Source: Olavius algarvensis Delta 4 endosymbiont (lineage in GTDB: Bacteria > Desulfobacterota > Desulfobacteria > Desulfobacterales > CAJINA01). Taken from it: 64,000 nucleotides of DNA. The stretch is from the NCBI GenBank assembly GCA_905176665.1, contig CAJINA010000005.1:97346-161345 (forward strand), in the 5' to 3' direction. Numbering within the stretch: position 1 is the stretch's first letter; every line of letters starts with the position of its first letter. The notes beneath the pieces are model-generated. The model saw only the letters and a list, made by a program, of their open reading frames with translations. It made no database searches and was not told the DNA's origin. A program made the position numbers and the translations under genes. Shown piece by piece: positions 25,968-34,638 of the stretch.

Positions 25968-28181
25968 ATGTCTAAGTTAGTAGCATTTGCAGCCATTCAG
26001 GGTGGCTATAAAGTTGTCTCCCAGGCTGAAGGCGAGTTTAACAATGCGCTTCAGTCCTTTAATGCGGATTCGAAGATTGAATTTCCCAATACCGGTTACT
26101 ACCTGCCCGTTATCTACTCGTTGACCGGCATGAAGGTGGAAAAACTGGAAGATCTGAAAAAACCCCTGGAATTCGCGCGCGGGCTGCTGCCGCCGCACAT
26201 CAAGGGTAAAAACCATCTGCCATATCTCGGGCCCCTGCTGGACGCCGGTATGGCTTCCATTTTCGCCTACGAGATCATCGAGGCCCTGCGGATTCTGCGC
26301 GAACCTGATTTCTACCTCCCGCAGGAAGATCCCGACCTGGAAGGCGGCAAGATGTGGGTCGGTCCGGCCGACGACATTATCCTGCGTAAGCGCGGGGTAG
26401 AGTTCGTGGACGGCAGTGCCCCGGGCTTTGCGGCCATCGTAGGCGCCTGCCCGGATCCGGAAACCGCCAAGATGATCGTGGAAGACTACCAGAAGAAGAA
26501 CCTGTACATCTTCTGTGCAGCCAACCACAACGGCACCAGCGTGACCCACCAGCTCATCGAAGCCGGGGTTCAGATCGGCTGGAACACCCGTATTGTCCCG
26601 TTCGGCCCGGATATCTCCTCGGCCGTTTTTGCCCTCGGGTTCGCCAACCGGGCCGCCATGGCCTTCGGCGGCGTGGAGCCGGGTGATTACAAGAAGATCC
26701 TGCACTACAACAAAGACCGTGTTTTCGCGTTCGTCAACGCTTTCGGCGATATCGGCACCGAATGGGGTGTCGCCGCGGCCGGCTGTGTCAACTGGGGTTT
26801 CCCGACCCTGGCGGACACGGACATCCCGGAAATCCTGCCGACCGGTATCTGTACCTACGAACACGTGGTCGCCAATGTGCCCCACGACGAAATCTGCCAG
26901 AAATCCGTGGAAGTTCGCGGCCTGAAGGTCAGCGTAACCGAAATCGACATTCCGTTGTCCTTCGGTCCGGCCTTCGAGGGTGAACGTGTCCGCGGTGCCG
27001 ATCTGTTCTGCCAGATGGGCGGCGGCAAGACCCAGGCCACCGAGCTGGTGAAGATGGCCGAAATGAACGATATCGAAGACGGCAAGGTCGACGTGATCGG
27101 CAAGGATATCGGCGATCTCAAGGAAGGCGAGACGCTGCCGCTGGGCATCTTTGTCCAGATTGCCGGCCGTGAATTCCAGACGGACTTCGAACCGATCATG
27201 GAACGCCAGATCCACCATCTGATCAATTACATCCAGGGCATCATGCATATCGGACAGCGCGATATCGCCTGGGTGCGGGTCAGCAAGGCGGCCATCGAAA
27301 AGGGCTTCACCATCAAGGACATCGGCGTGGTCCTGCATGCCAAGTTTCACCAGGACTTCACCAAGATTGTGGACAAGGTCCAGGTGACCCTTTACACGGA
27401 TAAGAAGGAAGTGGACAAACTGACCAAGACGGCCCGGGCCGAGTACAAGACACGCGACGAGCGGGTGGATAAGATGACCGACGAAGATGTCGAGACCTAC
27501 TACTCCTGTACGTTGTGCCAGAGCTTTGCTCCCAGCCACGTCTGTACGGTCAGCCCCGAGCGAACCGGCCTGTGCGGTGCTTACAACTGGATGGACTGCA
27601 AGGCGTCCTTCGAGATCAATCCGACCGGTCCCAATCAGCCCATTGAAAAAGGTGAGTGCCTGGATCCGGTCCTGGGTCAATGGAAAGGCGTCAACGACTT
27701 TGTTTACAAAGCCTCCCGCGGCGCCGTTACCCATTATAACTTCTACTCCATGGTAATCGATCCCATGACCACCTGCGGCTGCTGCGAATGCATCGCAGCC
27801 ATGCTGCCTACCTGCAATGGCGTGATGACGGTAGGCCGGGATTATACCGGTGAAACCCCGTCGGGCATGAAGTTCACCACCCTGGCCGGTGTCATGGGCG
27901 GTGGGGCTTCCTCCCCGGGTTTCGTGGGCCATTCCAAGTTCAATATCACTCAGGGGAAATTCATCGCCGGCGACGGCGGCCTTCTGCGGATGGTTTGGAT
28001 GCCCAAGATGCTCAAGGAAGAACTCAAGGAGAGAATCGAAAAACGCGGTGAAGAACTGGGCGTGTCCGGATTCTTCGACATGATTGCTGATGAGACTGTC
28101 GGTATCACCGAAGAAGAGATCCTCCCGTTCCTCCAGGAGAAAGGGCATCCGGCCCTGGAGATGGATCCGATTATCGGCTAA
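25968..28181 (+). CDS. acsB: Acetyl-CoA synthase (CO dehydrogenase/acetyl-CoA synthase, AcsB)
   Basis: 737 residues, the bacterial full-length type. The A-cluster ligands are complete: YYSCTLCQSFAPSHVC with a fourth cysteine in ERTGLCGAYN, and the distal-Ni Cys-Gly-Cys in TTCGCCECIAAM. It condenses CO, the methyl group from the corrinoid protein and CoA to acetyl-CoA, or runs in reverse when acetate is oxidised. The N-terminal CODH-interacting domain is present. The start ATG follows AAGGAGGAAGGAA. It is separated from acsC by a strong intra-operon hairpin. Confidence 0.96.
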   Translation: MSKLVAFAAIQGGYKVVSQAEGEFNNALQSFNADSKIEFPNTGYYLPVIYSLTGMKVEKLEDLKKPLEFARGLLPPHIKGKNHLPYLGPLLDAGMASIFAYEIIEALRILREPDFYLPQEDPDLEGGKMWVGPADDIILRKRGVEFVDGSAPGFAAIVGACPDPETAKMIVEDYQKKNLYIFCAANHNGTSVTHQLIEAGVQIGWNTRIVPFGPDISSAVFALGFANRAAMAFGGVEPGDYKKILHYNKDRVFAFVNAFGDIGTEWGVAAAGCVNWGFPTLADTDIPEILPTGICTYEHVVANVPHDEICQKSVEVRGLKVSVTEIDIPLSFGPAFEGERVRGADLFCQMGGGKTQATELVKMAEMNDIEDGKVDVIGKDIGDLKEGETLPLGIFVQIAGREFQTDFEPIMERQIHHLINYIQGIMHIGQRDIAWVRVSKAAIEKGFTIKDIGVVLHAKFHQDFTKIVDKVQVTLYTDKKEVDKLTKTARAEYKTRDERVDKMTDEDVETYYSCTLCQSFAPSHVCTVSPERTGLCGAYNWMDCKASFEINPTGPNQPIEKGECLDPVLGQWKGVNDFVYKASRGAVTHYNFYSMVIDPMTTCGCCECIAAMLPTCNGVMTVGRDYTGETPSGMKFTTLAGVMGGGASSPGFVGHSKFNITQGKFIAGDGGLLRMVWMPKMLKEELKERIEKRGEELGVSGFFDMIADETVGITEEEILPFLQEKGHPALEMDPIIG

Positions 28182-28195
28182 ACATGCGGCCAGGC

Positions 28196-28223
28196 GGGAG
28201 CGGACCCGGTAGTCCGCTCCCGT
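28196..28223 (+). other. Intra-operon hairpin between acsB and acsC
   Basis: An 11-bp perfect inverted repeat, CGGGAGCGGAC and GTCCGCTCCCG, with a 6-base loop. It is followed by GTTATTCTT, too poor in T for a classical terminator. It could be a partial terminator or an mRNA stability element setting AcsB and AcsC levels. Confidence 0.6.
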
Positions 28224-28286
28224 TATTCTTGAAATTGCATAAGGCCTGAATTTTCGAATTCTGGGACTAAACATAAGGAGACAGAA

Positions 28287-29627
28287 ATGGCATTAACCGG
28301 TATTCAAATTTTCAAACTCCTGCCGAAGACAAACTGCAAGGAGTGCGGTGTTCCCACCTGTCTTGCGTTTGCCATGAACCTGGCATCCGGTAAAGCAGAG
28401 TTGGACAGCTGTCCGTACGTTTCGGACGAAGCCCGCGAACAGCTGTCGGAAGCATCGGCGCCGCCCATACGCCCGGTAGTTGTGGGCGCGGGTACCCGCA
28501 AGGCGACCACCGGTGGTGAGACCGTGCAGTACCGACATGAGAAAACCTTTTTCAGCCCGACCCTGATTGCCGGAGTAGTAAATTCCGATATTAGCGCAGC
28601 CGATCTGGAAGCCAAACTGAAGACTTGGAATGCCTTCCAGTACGAACGCGTGGGGTTGAACCTGCGGCCGGAACTGGCCGCGGTCAAAGACGTCAACGGG
28701 GATGCGGCGGCTTTCGCGGCGGTGGCCAAACAGATCGCAGAAAGCTCCGAGTTCAACGTCATCCTGATGACCGAGGATCTGGGGGTCATGCAAGCCGGCG
28801 TCGAAGCGGCCGGGTTCAAACGTCCGCTTATGTATGCGGCCACGGAAGCCAACGCCGATGATTTCGGTCAGCTGGCCCTGGACAACGATTTGCCGCTGGC
28901 GCTGAAAGCGGATTCGATCGATGGTGTGACCGCGCTTTCCGATAAACTGATCGGCATGGGGCTCAAGGACCTGGTGATCGATACCGGTACCCGCGACATG
29001 AAACAGGCGCTGGAAGATCAGATTGCCCTGCGCCGGGCTGCCTTGAAGGACAGTAACCGTGCGGCGGGCTTTCCCACCATTACCTTCCCATGTGAAATGG
29101 CGGGCAACCTGGACATGGAAGCACTTATCGCGGCCATGTTCGTGGCCAAATACGGTGGCATCGTGGTCATGTCCGACCTGTCCGGCGAAGCGGTATTCCC
29201 GCTGCTGCTGGAACGGCTGAACATCTTTACCGACCCCCAGCGGCCCATGACGGTCACCGAGGGTATCTATGAAGTCGGCAACCCGGATGAGAATTCTCCG
29301 GTGCTGGTCACTACGAACTTTGCGCTGACTTACTTCATCGTGTCCGGTGAGATCGAAGGCAGCAAGGTTCCCACCTGGCTGCTGATCAAGGACTCCGAAG
29401 GTCTGTCTGTACTGACGGCCTGGGCCGCCGGCAAGTTCGCCGGTGATGATGTCGGCGTGTTTGTTAAAAAGTCCGGTATCATGGACAAGGTCAAACACCA
29501 GGAACTGGTAATTCCCGGCTATGCCGCTGCCATCGTAGGCGACATCGAGGAAGAACTGCTCGGCTGGACCATTACCGTCGGCCCGCGGGAAGCAGCTCAT
29601 ATCCCCGCGTTCCTCAAGTCTAAATAG
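28287..29627 (+). CDS. acsC: Corrinoid iron-sulfur protein large subunit
   Basis: 446 residues, normal length for the gamma subunit. The N-terminal [4Fe-4S] domain has NCKECGVPTCLAFAM...LDSCPYV (C-x2-C-x4-C-x16-C). A TIM barrel (IGMGLKDLVIDTGTRDM, FPTITFPCEM) and the C-terminal cobamide-binding fold follow (VLVTTNFALTYFIVSGEIE, VGPREAAHIPAFL). It forms the corrinoid iron-sulfur protein with AcsD; its cluster passes electrons from RACo to cobalt. Shine-Dalgarno AAGGAGACAGAA is nearly the same as that of acsD. Confidence 0.95.
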   Translation: MALTGIQIFKLLPKTNCKECGVPTCLAFAMNLASGKAELDSCPYVSDEAREQLSEASAPPIRPVVVGAGTRKATTGGETVQYRHEKTFFSPTLIAGVVNSDISAADLEAKLKTWNAFQYERVGLNLRPELAAVKDVNGDAAAFAAVAKQIAESSEFNVILMTEDLGVMQAGVEAAGFKRPLMYAATEANADDFGQLALDNDLPLALKADSIDGVTALSDKLIGMGLKDLVIDTGTRDMKQALEDQIALRRAALKDSNRAAGFPTITFPCEMAGNLDMEALIAAMFVAKYGGIVVMSDLSGEAVFPLLLERLNIFTDPQRPMTVTEGIYEVGNPDENSPVLVTTNFALTYFIVSGEIEGSKVPTWLLIKDSEGLSVLTAWAAGKFAGDDVGVFVKKSGIMDKVKHQELVIPGYAAAIVGDIEEELLGWTITVGPREAAHIPAFLKSK

Positions 29628-29662
29628 CAGTCGATTCGTGGCAGCTATAGTATGACATGCTT

Positions 29663-29708
29663 GGCCCGGGGCATCCGATGGGACTACACGCCGGATCGGT
29701 TCCGGGCC
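29663..29708 (+). other. Intra-operon nested hairpin between acsC and acsE
   Basis: GGCCCGG (29663-29669) pairs with CCGGGCC (29702-29708) and inside it ATCCG (29673-29677) pairs with CGGAT (29692-29696). There is no T run after it, so processing or stability is more likely than termination. Confidence 0.45.
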
Positions 29709-29744
29709 ATTCACCCGTACTGAACATAATAGAAGGGAGGTTCT

Positions 29745-30638
29745 ATGCAACTTATAGGCGAGAGTTTAAACGTAATTTCAACCAAGATCGGGCGGGCGTT
29801 TAAAGAGCGCGATGCCAAACCGATCCAAGAAGAGGCCCTCTTTCAGAAGGAAAAAGGGATGGATGTGATCGACATCAACCTCGGTCCTGCCAAGAAAGAC
29901 GGGCACGAACTGATGCCCTGGGTAGTGGAAGTCGTGCAGGACGTCGTACCCGACGTTCCGCTGGCGCTTGATACATCCAACATCGACGCCATCGACGCCG
30001 CCCTGAAGGTCATCAAGGAAGTCCCCGGTAAATCACACATCATCAATTCCATTATGTGCCGGGCGGAACGCTACGAGCGTATGGTTCCCATGGCTGCGGA
30101 AAGCGGAGCCGACTTCGTGGCCCTCATGTGGGGTCCGGACGGCCTGCCGCGTGACGAAAATGAACGCGCCGCCCTCTGTGTTGAACTGCTCTACTTTGCC
30201 AATGAAGCCGGAATTCCCAATGAAAAGATCTGGGTAGACGGGATCGTGACGCCGGTCAATATCCAGCAGCCCCAGTTAATCAGCCTGATGGAGTTCCAGG
30301 GCATGCTGCAGGACATGGCGCCGGGCGCCCTTTCCACCTGTGGTCTTTCCAACATCTCCAATGGGCCTCCGGAGCACCTGCGGCCCATTTTGAATGCGAC
30401 CTACATGGTCATGCTGGAAAAACACGGCATGTATTCCTGCATTGCCGATCCGATGGATGATCAGCTTATCGACATCGCCAAAGGCAATCGCCAGGATATC
30501 GTCGATCTGATTTACGGCATAATGGACGGTGTAGAGCCTGATCGGGACAGCCTTTCCAAGGAACTGCTGGATTACGCCAAGACCGTTGACGTCATCCTCG
30601 GTAAATCCCTGTACTCTGATTCATGGCTTGAAGTGTAA
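29745..30638 (+). CDS. acsE: Methyltetrahydrofolate:corrinoid iron-sulfur protein methyltransferase
   Basis: 297 residues of the pterin-binding TIM-barrel family. It has IGESLNVIS, DVIDINLGPAKKDG, LALDTSNIDAIDAAL, HIINSIMC and GLSNISNGPP, the folate-contact segments of MeTr. It moves the methyl group between methyl-tetrahydrofolate and the cobalt of AcsCD and so joins the methyl and carbonyl branches. A little longer than the 262-residue M. thermoacetica enzyme. Last gene of the operon, with Shine-Dalgarno GGGAGG and a strong terminator 20 bases downstream. Confidence 0.94.
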   Translation: MQLIGESLNVISTKIGRAFKERDAKPIQEEALFQKEKGMDVIDINLGPAKKDGHELMPWVVEVVQDVVPDVPLALDTSNIDAIDAALKVIKEVPGKSHIINSIMCRAERYERMVPMAAESGADFVALMWGPDGLPRDENERAALCVELLYFANEAGIPNEKIWVDGIVTPVNIQQPQLISLMEFQGMLQDMAPGALSTCGLSNISNGPPEHLRPILNATYMVMLEKHGMYSCIADPMDDQLIDIAKGNRQDIVDLIYGIMDGVEPDRDSLSKELLDYAKTVDVILGKSLYSDSWLEV

Positions 30639-30657
30639 GCCGACCGAAGATAGCACC

Positions 30658-30692
30658 AAAAAGCCCCGTCAAGTTTGGCGGGGCTTTTTTAT
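30658..30692 (+). terminator. Rho-independent terminator of the acs operon
   Basis: AAAAAGCCCCG(TC) pairs with (GG)CGGGGCTTTTTT around a short loop, and the 3' arm ends in a T run. It lies 20 bases after the acsE stop. Confidence 0.92.
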
Positions 30693-30880
30693 TTCCAATC
30701 TAAATTGTCCATTACCGTGTGGGCTTTGGTAACTTGTGGCTTTACCGATATTGCCGGGCCAGATTTCTGGCACGAAATCCGAATTTTATTCTTTATCAAT
30801 GTATTCGGATTCCTGGGGAGTTGAAGGGGCTGAGCGTTCGGCGTAGCAGCTTCCTGTTAATAATATTCAGGATCCAGGGA

Positions 30881-31495
30881 TTAGTTGCTCTGATCAGGCG
30901 CTGCAGTTGAACTCTGTCCGTCACTACATTCCTCGGATACACAATCCGCGCTCTGCTCCAGTGATTGTCCGGCGGTGAATGCGGCTTCTGAATCGGTTGG
31001 GTAACCGCTGGCCAGCCAGCCGTTCCAGCCATCCGCGAGGATCTGGGCAGCGGTAAAACCCAATCCATACAGCCGCTTTGCCAGGCGTTCGGCCAGGTGG
31101 CAGCGGGGACCACTGCAATAGATGATCAAGGGGGTTTCCGGGGATGTGGTGCTGAAAAAGTCCGGCATCCAGACATCCATATTCTTTTCCTGGAAATTCC
31201 GGGCCGTGGCAATATGACCGGCGGCGTAGTCATATTCCGAGCGGGCATCGATGAAAATGGCCGCGCCGCTACTGAGGTGGTCCAAGGCGGCCGCCAGTTC
31301 GATTGGCTGTGGACCCGCCGCCGCAGGTCCGGTTGCTGCCGGCGAAACCGGTTCAGGTGATCGGAGCAGGTCCAGGCCCTGCGGGCGCAGCGCATTGACT
31401 ATCAGGCCGAGAACCACGGCGGCCACCGTGATCATGAGGGCCTGTCGGCAGGCATGCAAGAGGGGATGTGCAAATTTGGATTCAGGGCTGGTCAT
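30881..31495 (-). CDS. Membrane-anchored rhodanese-like protein
   Basis: About 204 residues from the ATG at 31495 (MTSPESKFAHPLL); the frame stays open further upstream to 31597 but without family support. One transmembrane segment lies at residues about 20-35 (ALMITVAAVVLGLIVNAL). The rhodanese domain follows: AAIFIDARSEYDYAAGHIATARN, then the active-site loop YCSGPRCHLAERLA with the catalytic cysteine, and ILADGWNGWLASG. It probably moves sulfane sulfur or senses redox state outside or at the membrane. It is convergent with acsE and ends beyond its terminator. Tail after residue 185 is low-complexity. Confidence 0.8.
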   Translation of the reverse strand: MTSPESKFAHPLLHACRQALMITVAAVVLGLIVNALRPQGLDLLRSPEPVSPAATGPAAAGPQPIELAAALDHLSSGAAIFIDARSEYDYAAGHIATARNFQEKNMDVWMPDFFSTTSPETPLIIYCSGPRCHLAERLAKRLYGLGFTAAQILADGWNGWLASGYPTDSEAAFTAGQSLEQSADCVSEECSDGQSSTAAPDQSN

Positions 31496-31632
31496 CTGTA
31501 AAGTTCCATGTGATTTCCAGAAGATACGCAGAATATAGACATCCGGGCGGGCAATATCAAGGCCAAAATCAGGGCGCTCCGGGTAACGGTCGGCCAATTG
31601 CCTTGAAAAGAGGGGGGGTCTCTGGTATTTTT

Positions 31633-31804
31633 CTAGAGGCTATCTCAAAAATGTCTTTTGGTCCAATCTCGGCGTTGGGCACTCGGTTTCTGCACGGAGT
31701 GAAGCATAAGCGCTATCCTCGAAATACTTTGAGTATTCCTCCGGTTGGAACCTCGCGGCTGCCTTGATCTTGAACCAAAATCCTATTTTTCAGATAGCCT
31801 CTAG
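31633..31804 (+). repeat. MITE-like element, copy D (best preserved ends)
   Basis: 172 bases with near-perfect terminal inverted repeats. The left end CTAGAGGCTATCTCAAAAAT and the inverted right end CTAGAGGCTATCTGAAAAAT differ by one base, and inside them TTTTGGT(T)C is also mirrored. The core matches copies A-C (CCAATCTCGGCGTTGGGC, CCTCGAAATACTTTGAGTATT). The outer CTAG may be part of the repeat or a target duplication. It carries no coding sequence. It fills the gap before the PEP/pyruvate-binding gene. Confidence 0.8.
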
Positions 31805-31866
31805 TTTTTCAGGTACATCCAACCCCATCAGATGGCCGACGGATGCCCTTTTGGAAAGGAGCCGGT

Positions 31867-34623
31867 GTGCAGATAAAGTCTCAAGCCCTGGAAGCGAATA
31901 TTGCCAGCTATCATGTCGATGTGACCATCGATGCCAAATATGCCCCCCTGCAGGAGGTCATGTCCCGCTATTTCGGCCTGACCGAGAGTCTGAATACCTT
32001 CCTGAAAGAACTTTGCCACCCCTACCGCAATTGGTTGTTTATCGTCCAGGAGGCCCGCGGCTTCTCCCTGGACTATTTCCACCTGCTTAAAAAGCATCCC
32101 AAAGGGCCGGAAGTCGCCGGTATCTTCATGGATGTTTTTTTCAGCGCCATTGCAGCCAATACCCATCAGCAGGTCAGTTCCGATGCAATCGACAATCTGC
32201 TGCTGTACGTGCAAACCGTATTAAGGGGCGCCGATGAAGAGATGCAGCGGTTCGCGCCGGTTGTGAATGCCTGTTTTGAACGTATCGGTGATTTTTCCGA
32301 AAAAGACTTCACCCTGTTCATTCGCAGCTATTACCAGATCAGCAAAATTGCCCGGGCCCTGTTGCAGAACAACGGCCACGACCCGGCCGGTTGTGCGGCG
32401 GTCAACCAGTTGTTGATCAAATATTACCGGCACACCTACGCATACTGGCTTTCCGAGGCCGACCCCCTGGAATGGCTGATCAGCGAAACCGGAGAATCCG
32501 GTTTTTCCCAAGATCTTGAAAAACTTCTCGACGGTGTTCAGCATGCCGACATCCGCCGGGAACAGGCGACCCTCGAGGAGATCGCCAACCCGGAGAAGAT
32601 CGCCGCACCGGCTACCCTGGAGCACCTGCTGGCGCTAAAAACCTACAATCAGATCGTGGAACAGTATCGGGCGATTCCCCAGGCGCTGCTGCAGGCGGGG
32701 ACCGAGGAGATAAATGGAAATTATTGGCGGGTTATCTTCCTTTTTCACATGATGAACATGCCCGGCCTGTCCATGATCCACGAGGAAAACCTGCGTGATA
32801 TAAACCGGACCCTGACCTGGTTGATCGAGCATGAAAACTACTCGCGAATCATGCAATTGATCGAAAAGACCTTTCGCATCCTGAAAGCGCGGACCCATGA
32901 ATTTCCGGCAACCGCGCCAAACTGTGTGCTCAACATGGGCAAGGGTGTCTATAAAACCTGTGAAAGCGAACTGATCAACTTCTTTATCGATGGGATTATC
33001 GACCTCGGTTTCCAGGCCCCGATGATTTCCGGGGTCGGTAATGACTGGCAGGTACGGGTCAACCCCGCCCATCTTCAAAATATCCGGACCTGGATTGAAT
33101 TGATCGAGAACAATCCCAAGTGGTCGCCCCGGCTGCTGTCTTACCTCACGATCCACCTGTCGCTGTGCGGGGTGTTCATTAAGGACACCGACCTGTTTCC
33201 CAGGGATATCACCCGCTTTTTAAACAGCGGCATCGAACCGGTTTACAACCAGGCCAAGCAGCTGACCCGCCTGTTTCCGTCGTACTTCAACGAGATCGGT
33301 GCCGAAGGCCGCCTGCGGGACATATCGACTGAATTGGACGAATTGACCCATAGAAAAGATATCCTGATTCATTTCCTGCGTAAGCAGAGCCACGTGGAAA
33401 GCAGTAACCTGATCATCAAGTTCTGCGAAGCCGCGCTGTTATTCTGGGAAACCCGCGACAAAACCCTGCTTGAATCCTTTGTGCCGCCCAGCATCTTTGA
33501 GCAGGTCTCTTCGCAAGGTCTCTACATTGACGGGGTCAACAAGGTCATAACCGCCTTAAAGGCCAAGGGTTTCAGCTGGCCGGGTGATCTGATCGACATC
33601 GCCGAAGAAGATTTTATGGCCCTGTTCGCGGACATGGCGGCCGGCAGTGCCGATGATCGCCGGCGGGTTCAGCTGACGTCGATCTTTTACAAGATTCTCT
33701 ACCACAAGTACAATCTCGTTTTCGTGGAAACCGAACAATACCTGGCCCAGCTGAAAGCCGAGGCTTTTCCCGATTTGGATAAGCTGCAAAAGGTGCTGCG
33801 GCAAAACAATGTGCGCGACAAGTTGGCCGGGCTGTTGGGGTATCTTGAGAGCTTGAAGGATCTGATCATCTCCGCGCAAACCTTTGAAGTGCGGGAGGAC
33901 ATTTACAAAAAACGGCATTTTACGATCGACATTCCTTCCATGTACGGCAGCTATCATGAAAAGAAGTTCGACGCCCTGGGATTGACCTTTCGCATCGAGT
34001 CCATTGCCAATGTGCTGTTTGAGCAACTGGTGGCCGACATCGATCTCAGTCTGATTACCAAGGCGACCTTTTTCCAAATTTACCATCGGCTCAAATTGTT
34101 TCACCGGGCCCTGAAGCTGGACGGGATCTCATCCGGCGGGTTGGAGCGCCAGATGGCGATCCTGGCCCACAGCCTCAAAGTCAAGGGCTTTACCTTCACC
34201 CAGTACCTCGACATTTTCAAGGGCTTTGCCAAGGCAGTGAGAAATATCACGAACGACTATTTCAACAATATCCATGAAAAAAACCTCAACCGAATCCTGG
34301 ACCAGATTCCGTTGGAGCAGATTCTGCCCAAGTTTCTGCCCAAGGTGGAAACGGCCGACATCGAGGGGTTGAAGCACCATGTTTCCGAGATCTTCTTTCG
34401 CGATCGGATTGCCCTTTCACTGGGACTCCAGCAGCTGGATCTGTTTCTCAGCCGGATCTTGAATATCCTGTTCAACCAGTCGAACAAACTGCCCAATGAC
34501 CGCTTGCAACTGCTGCTCAATTACGACCCCAAACGGGCCATGATGTCCATCAATAAGCCCAAGAAGCTGGTTAACGGAATTATTTACCTGGGCAACAAAG
34601 GCAAGAACCTGGTGAAACTGTAG
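31867..34623 (+). CDS. PEP/pyruvate-binding domain protein, N-terminal part (frame continues past an in-frame TAG)
   Basis: 918 residues from a GTG with AAGGAG five bases upstream (an ATG 24 bases earlier has no Shine-Dalgarno). Most of it is a helical region I do not recognise, including VSRYFGLTES-like MSRYFGLTES and FLFHMMNMPGL. The last residues, YLGNKGKNLVKL, match the start of the ATP-binding domain of pyruvate phosphate dikinase (typical KGANLAEM). The TAG at 34621 is followed in the same frame by QYGLPVPPGFIVTTEAF, the direct continuation of that motif. So this and the next entry are one gene of about 1396 codons interrupted by one amber codon. Confidence 0.8.
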   Translation: MQIKSQALEANIASYHVDVTIDAKYAPLQEVMSRYFGLTESLNTFLKELCHPYRNWLFIVQEARGFSLDYFHLLKKHPKGPEVAGIFMDVFFSAIAANTHQQVSSDAIDNLLLYVQTVLRGADEEMQRFAPVVNACFERIGDFSEKDFTLFIRSYYQISKIARALLQNNGHDPAGCAAVNQLLIKYYRHTYAYWLSEADPLEWLISETGESGFSQDLEKLLDGVQHADIRREQATLEEIANPEKIAAPATLEHLLALKTYNQIVEQYRAIPQALLQAGTEEINGNYWRVIFLFHMMNMPGLSMIHEENLRDINRTLTWLIEHENYSRIMQLIEKTFRILKARTHEFPATAPNCVLNMGKGVYKTCESELINFFIDGIIDLGFQAPMISGVGNDWQVRVNPAHLQNIRTWIELIENNPKWSPRLLSYLTIHLSLCGVFIKDTDLFPRDITRFLNSGIEPVYNQAKQLTRLFPSYFNEIGAEGRLRDISTELDELTHRKDILIHFLRKQSHVESSNLIIKFCEAALLFWETRDKTLLESFVPPSIFEQVSSQGLYIDGVNKVITALKAKGFSWPGDLIDIAEEDFMALFADMAAGSADDRRRVQLTSIFYKILYHKYNLVFVETEQYLAQLKAEAFPDLDKLQKVLRQNNVRDKLAGLLGYLESLKDLIISAQTFEVREDIYKKRHFTIDIPSMYGSYHEKKFDALGLTFRIESIANVLFEQLVADIDLSLITKATFFQIYHRLKLFHRALKLDGISSGGLERQMAILAHSLKVKGFTFTQYLDIFKGFAKAVRNITNDYFNNIHEKNLNRILDQIPLEQILPKFLPKVETADIEGLKHHVSEIFFRDRIALSLGLQQLDLFLSRILNILFNQSNKLPNDRLQLLLNYDPKRAMMSINKPKKLVNGIIYLGNKGKNLVKL

Positions 34624-34638
34624 CAATACGGGCTGCCG

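Noticed and set aside
25977..28274. A 765-codon minus-strand frame opposite acsB
   Set aside because: Antisense shadow of AcsB, which has all A-cluster cysteines in the sense frame.
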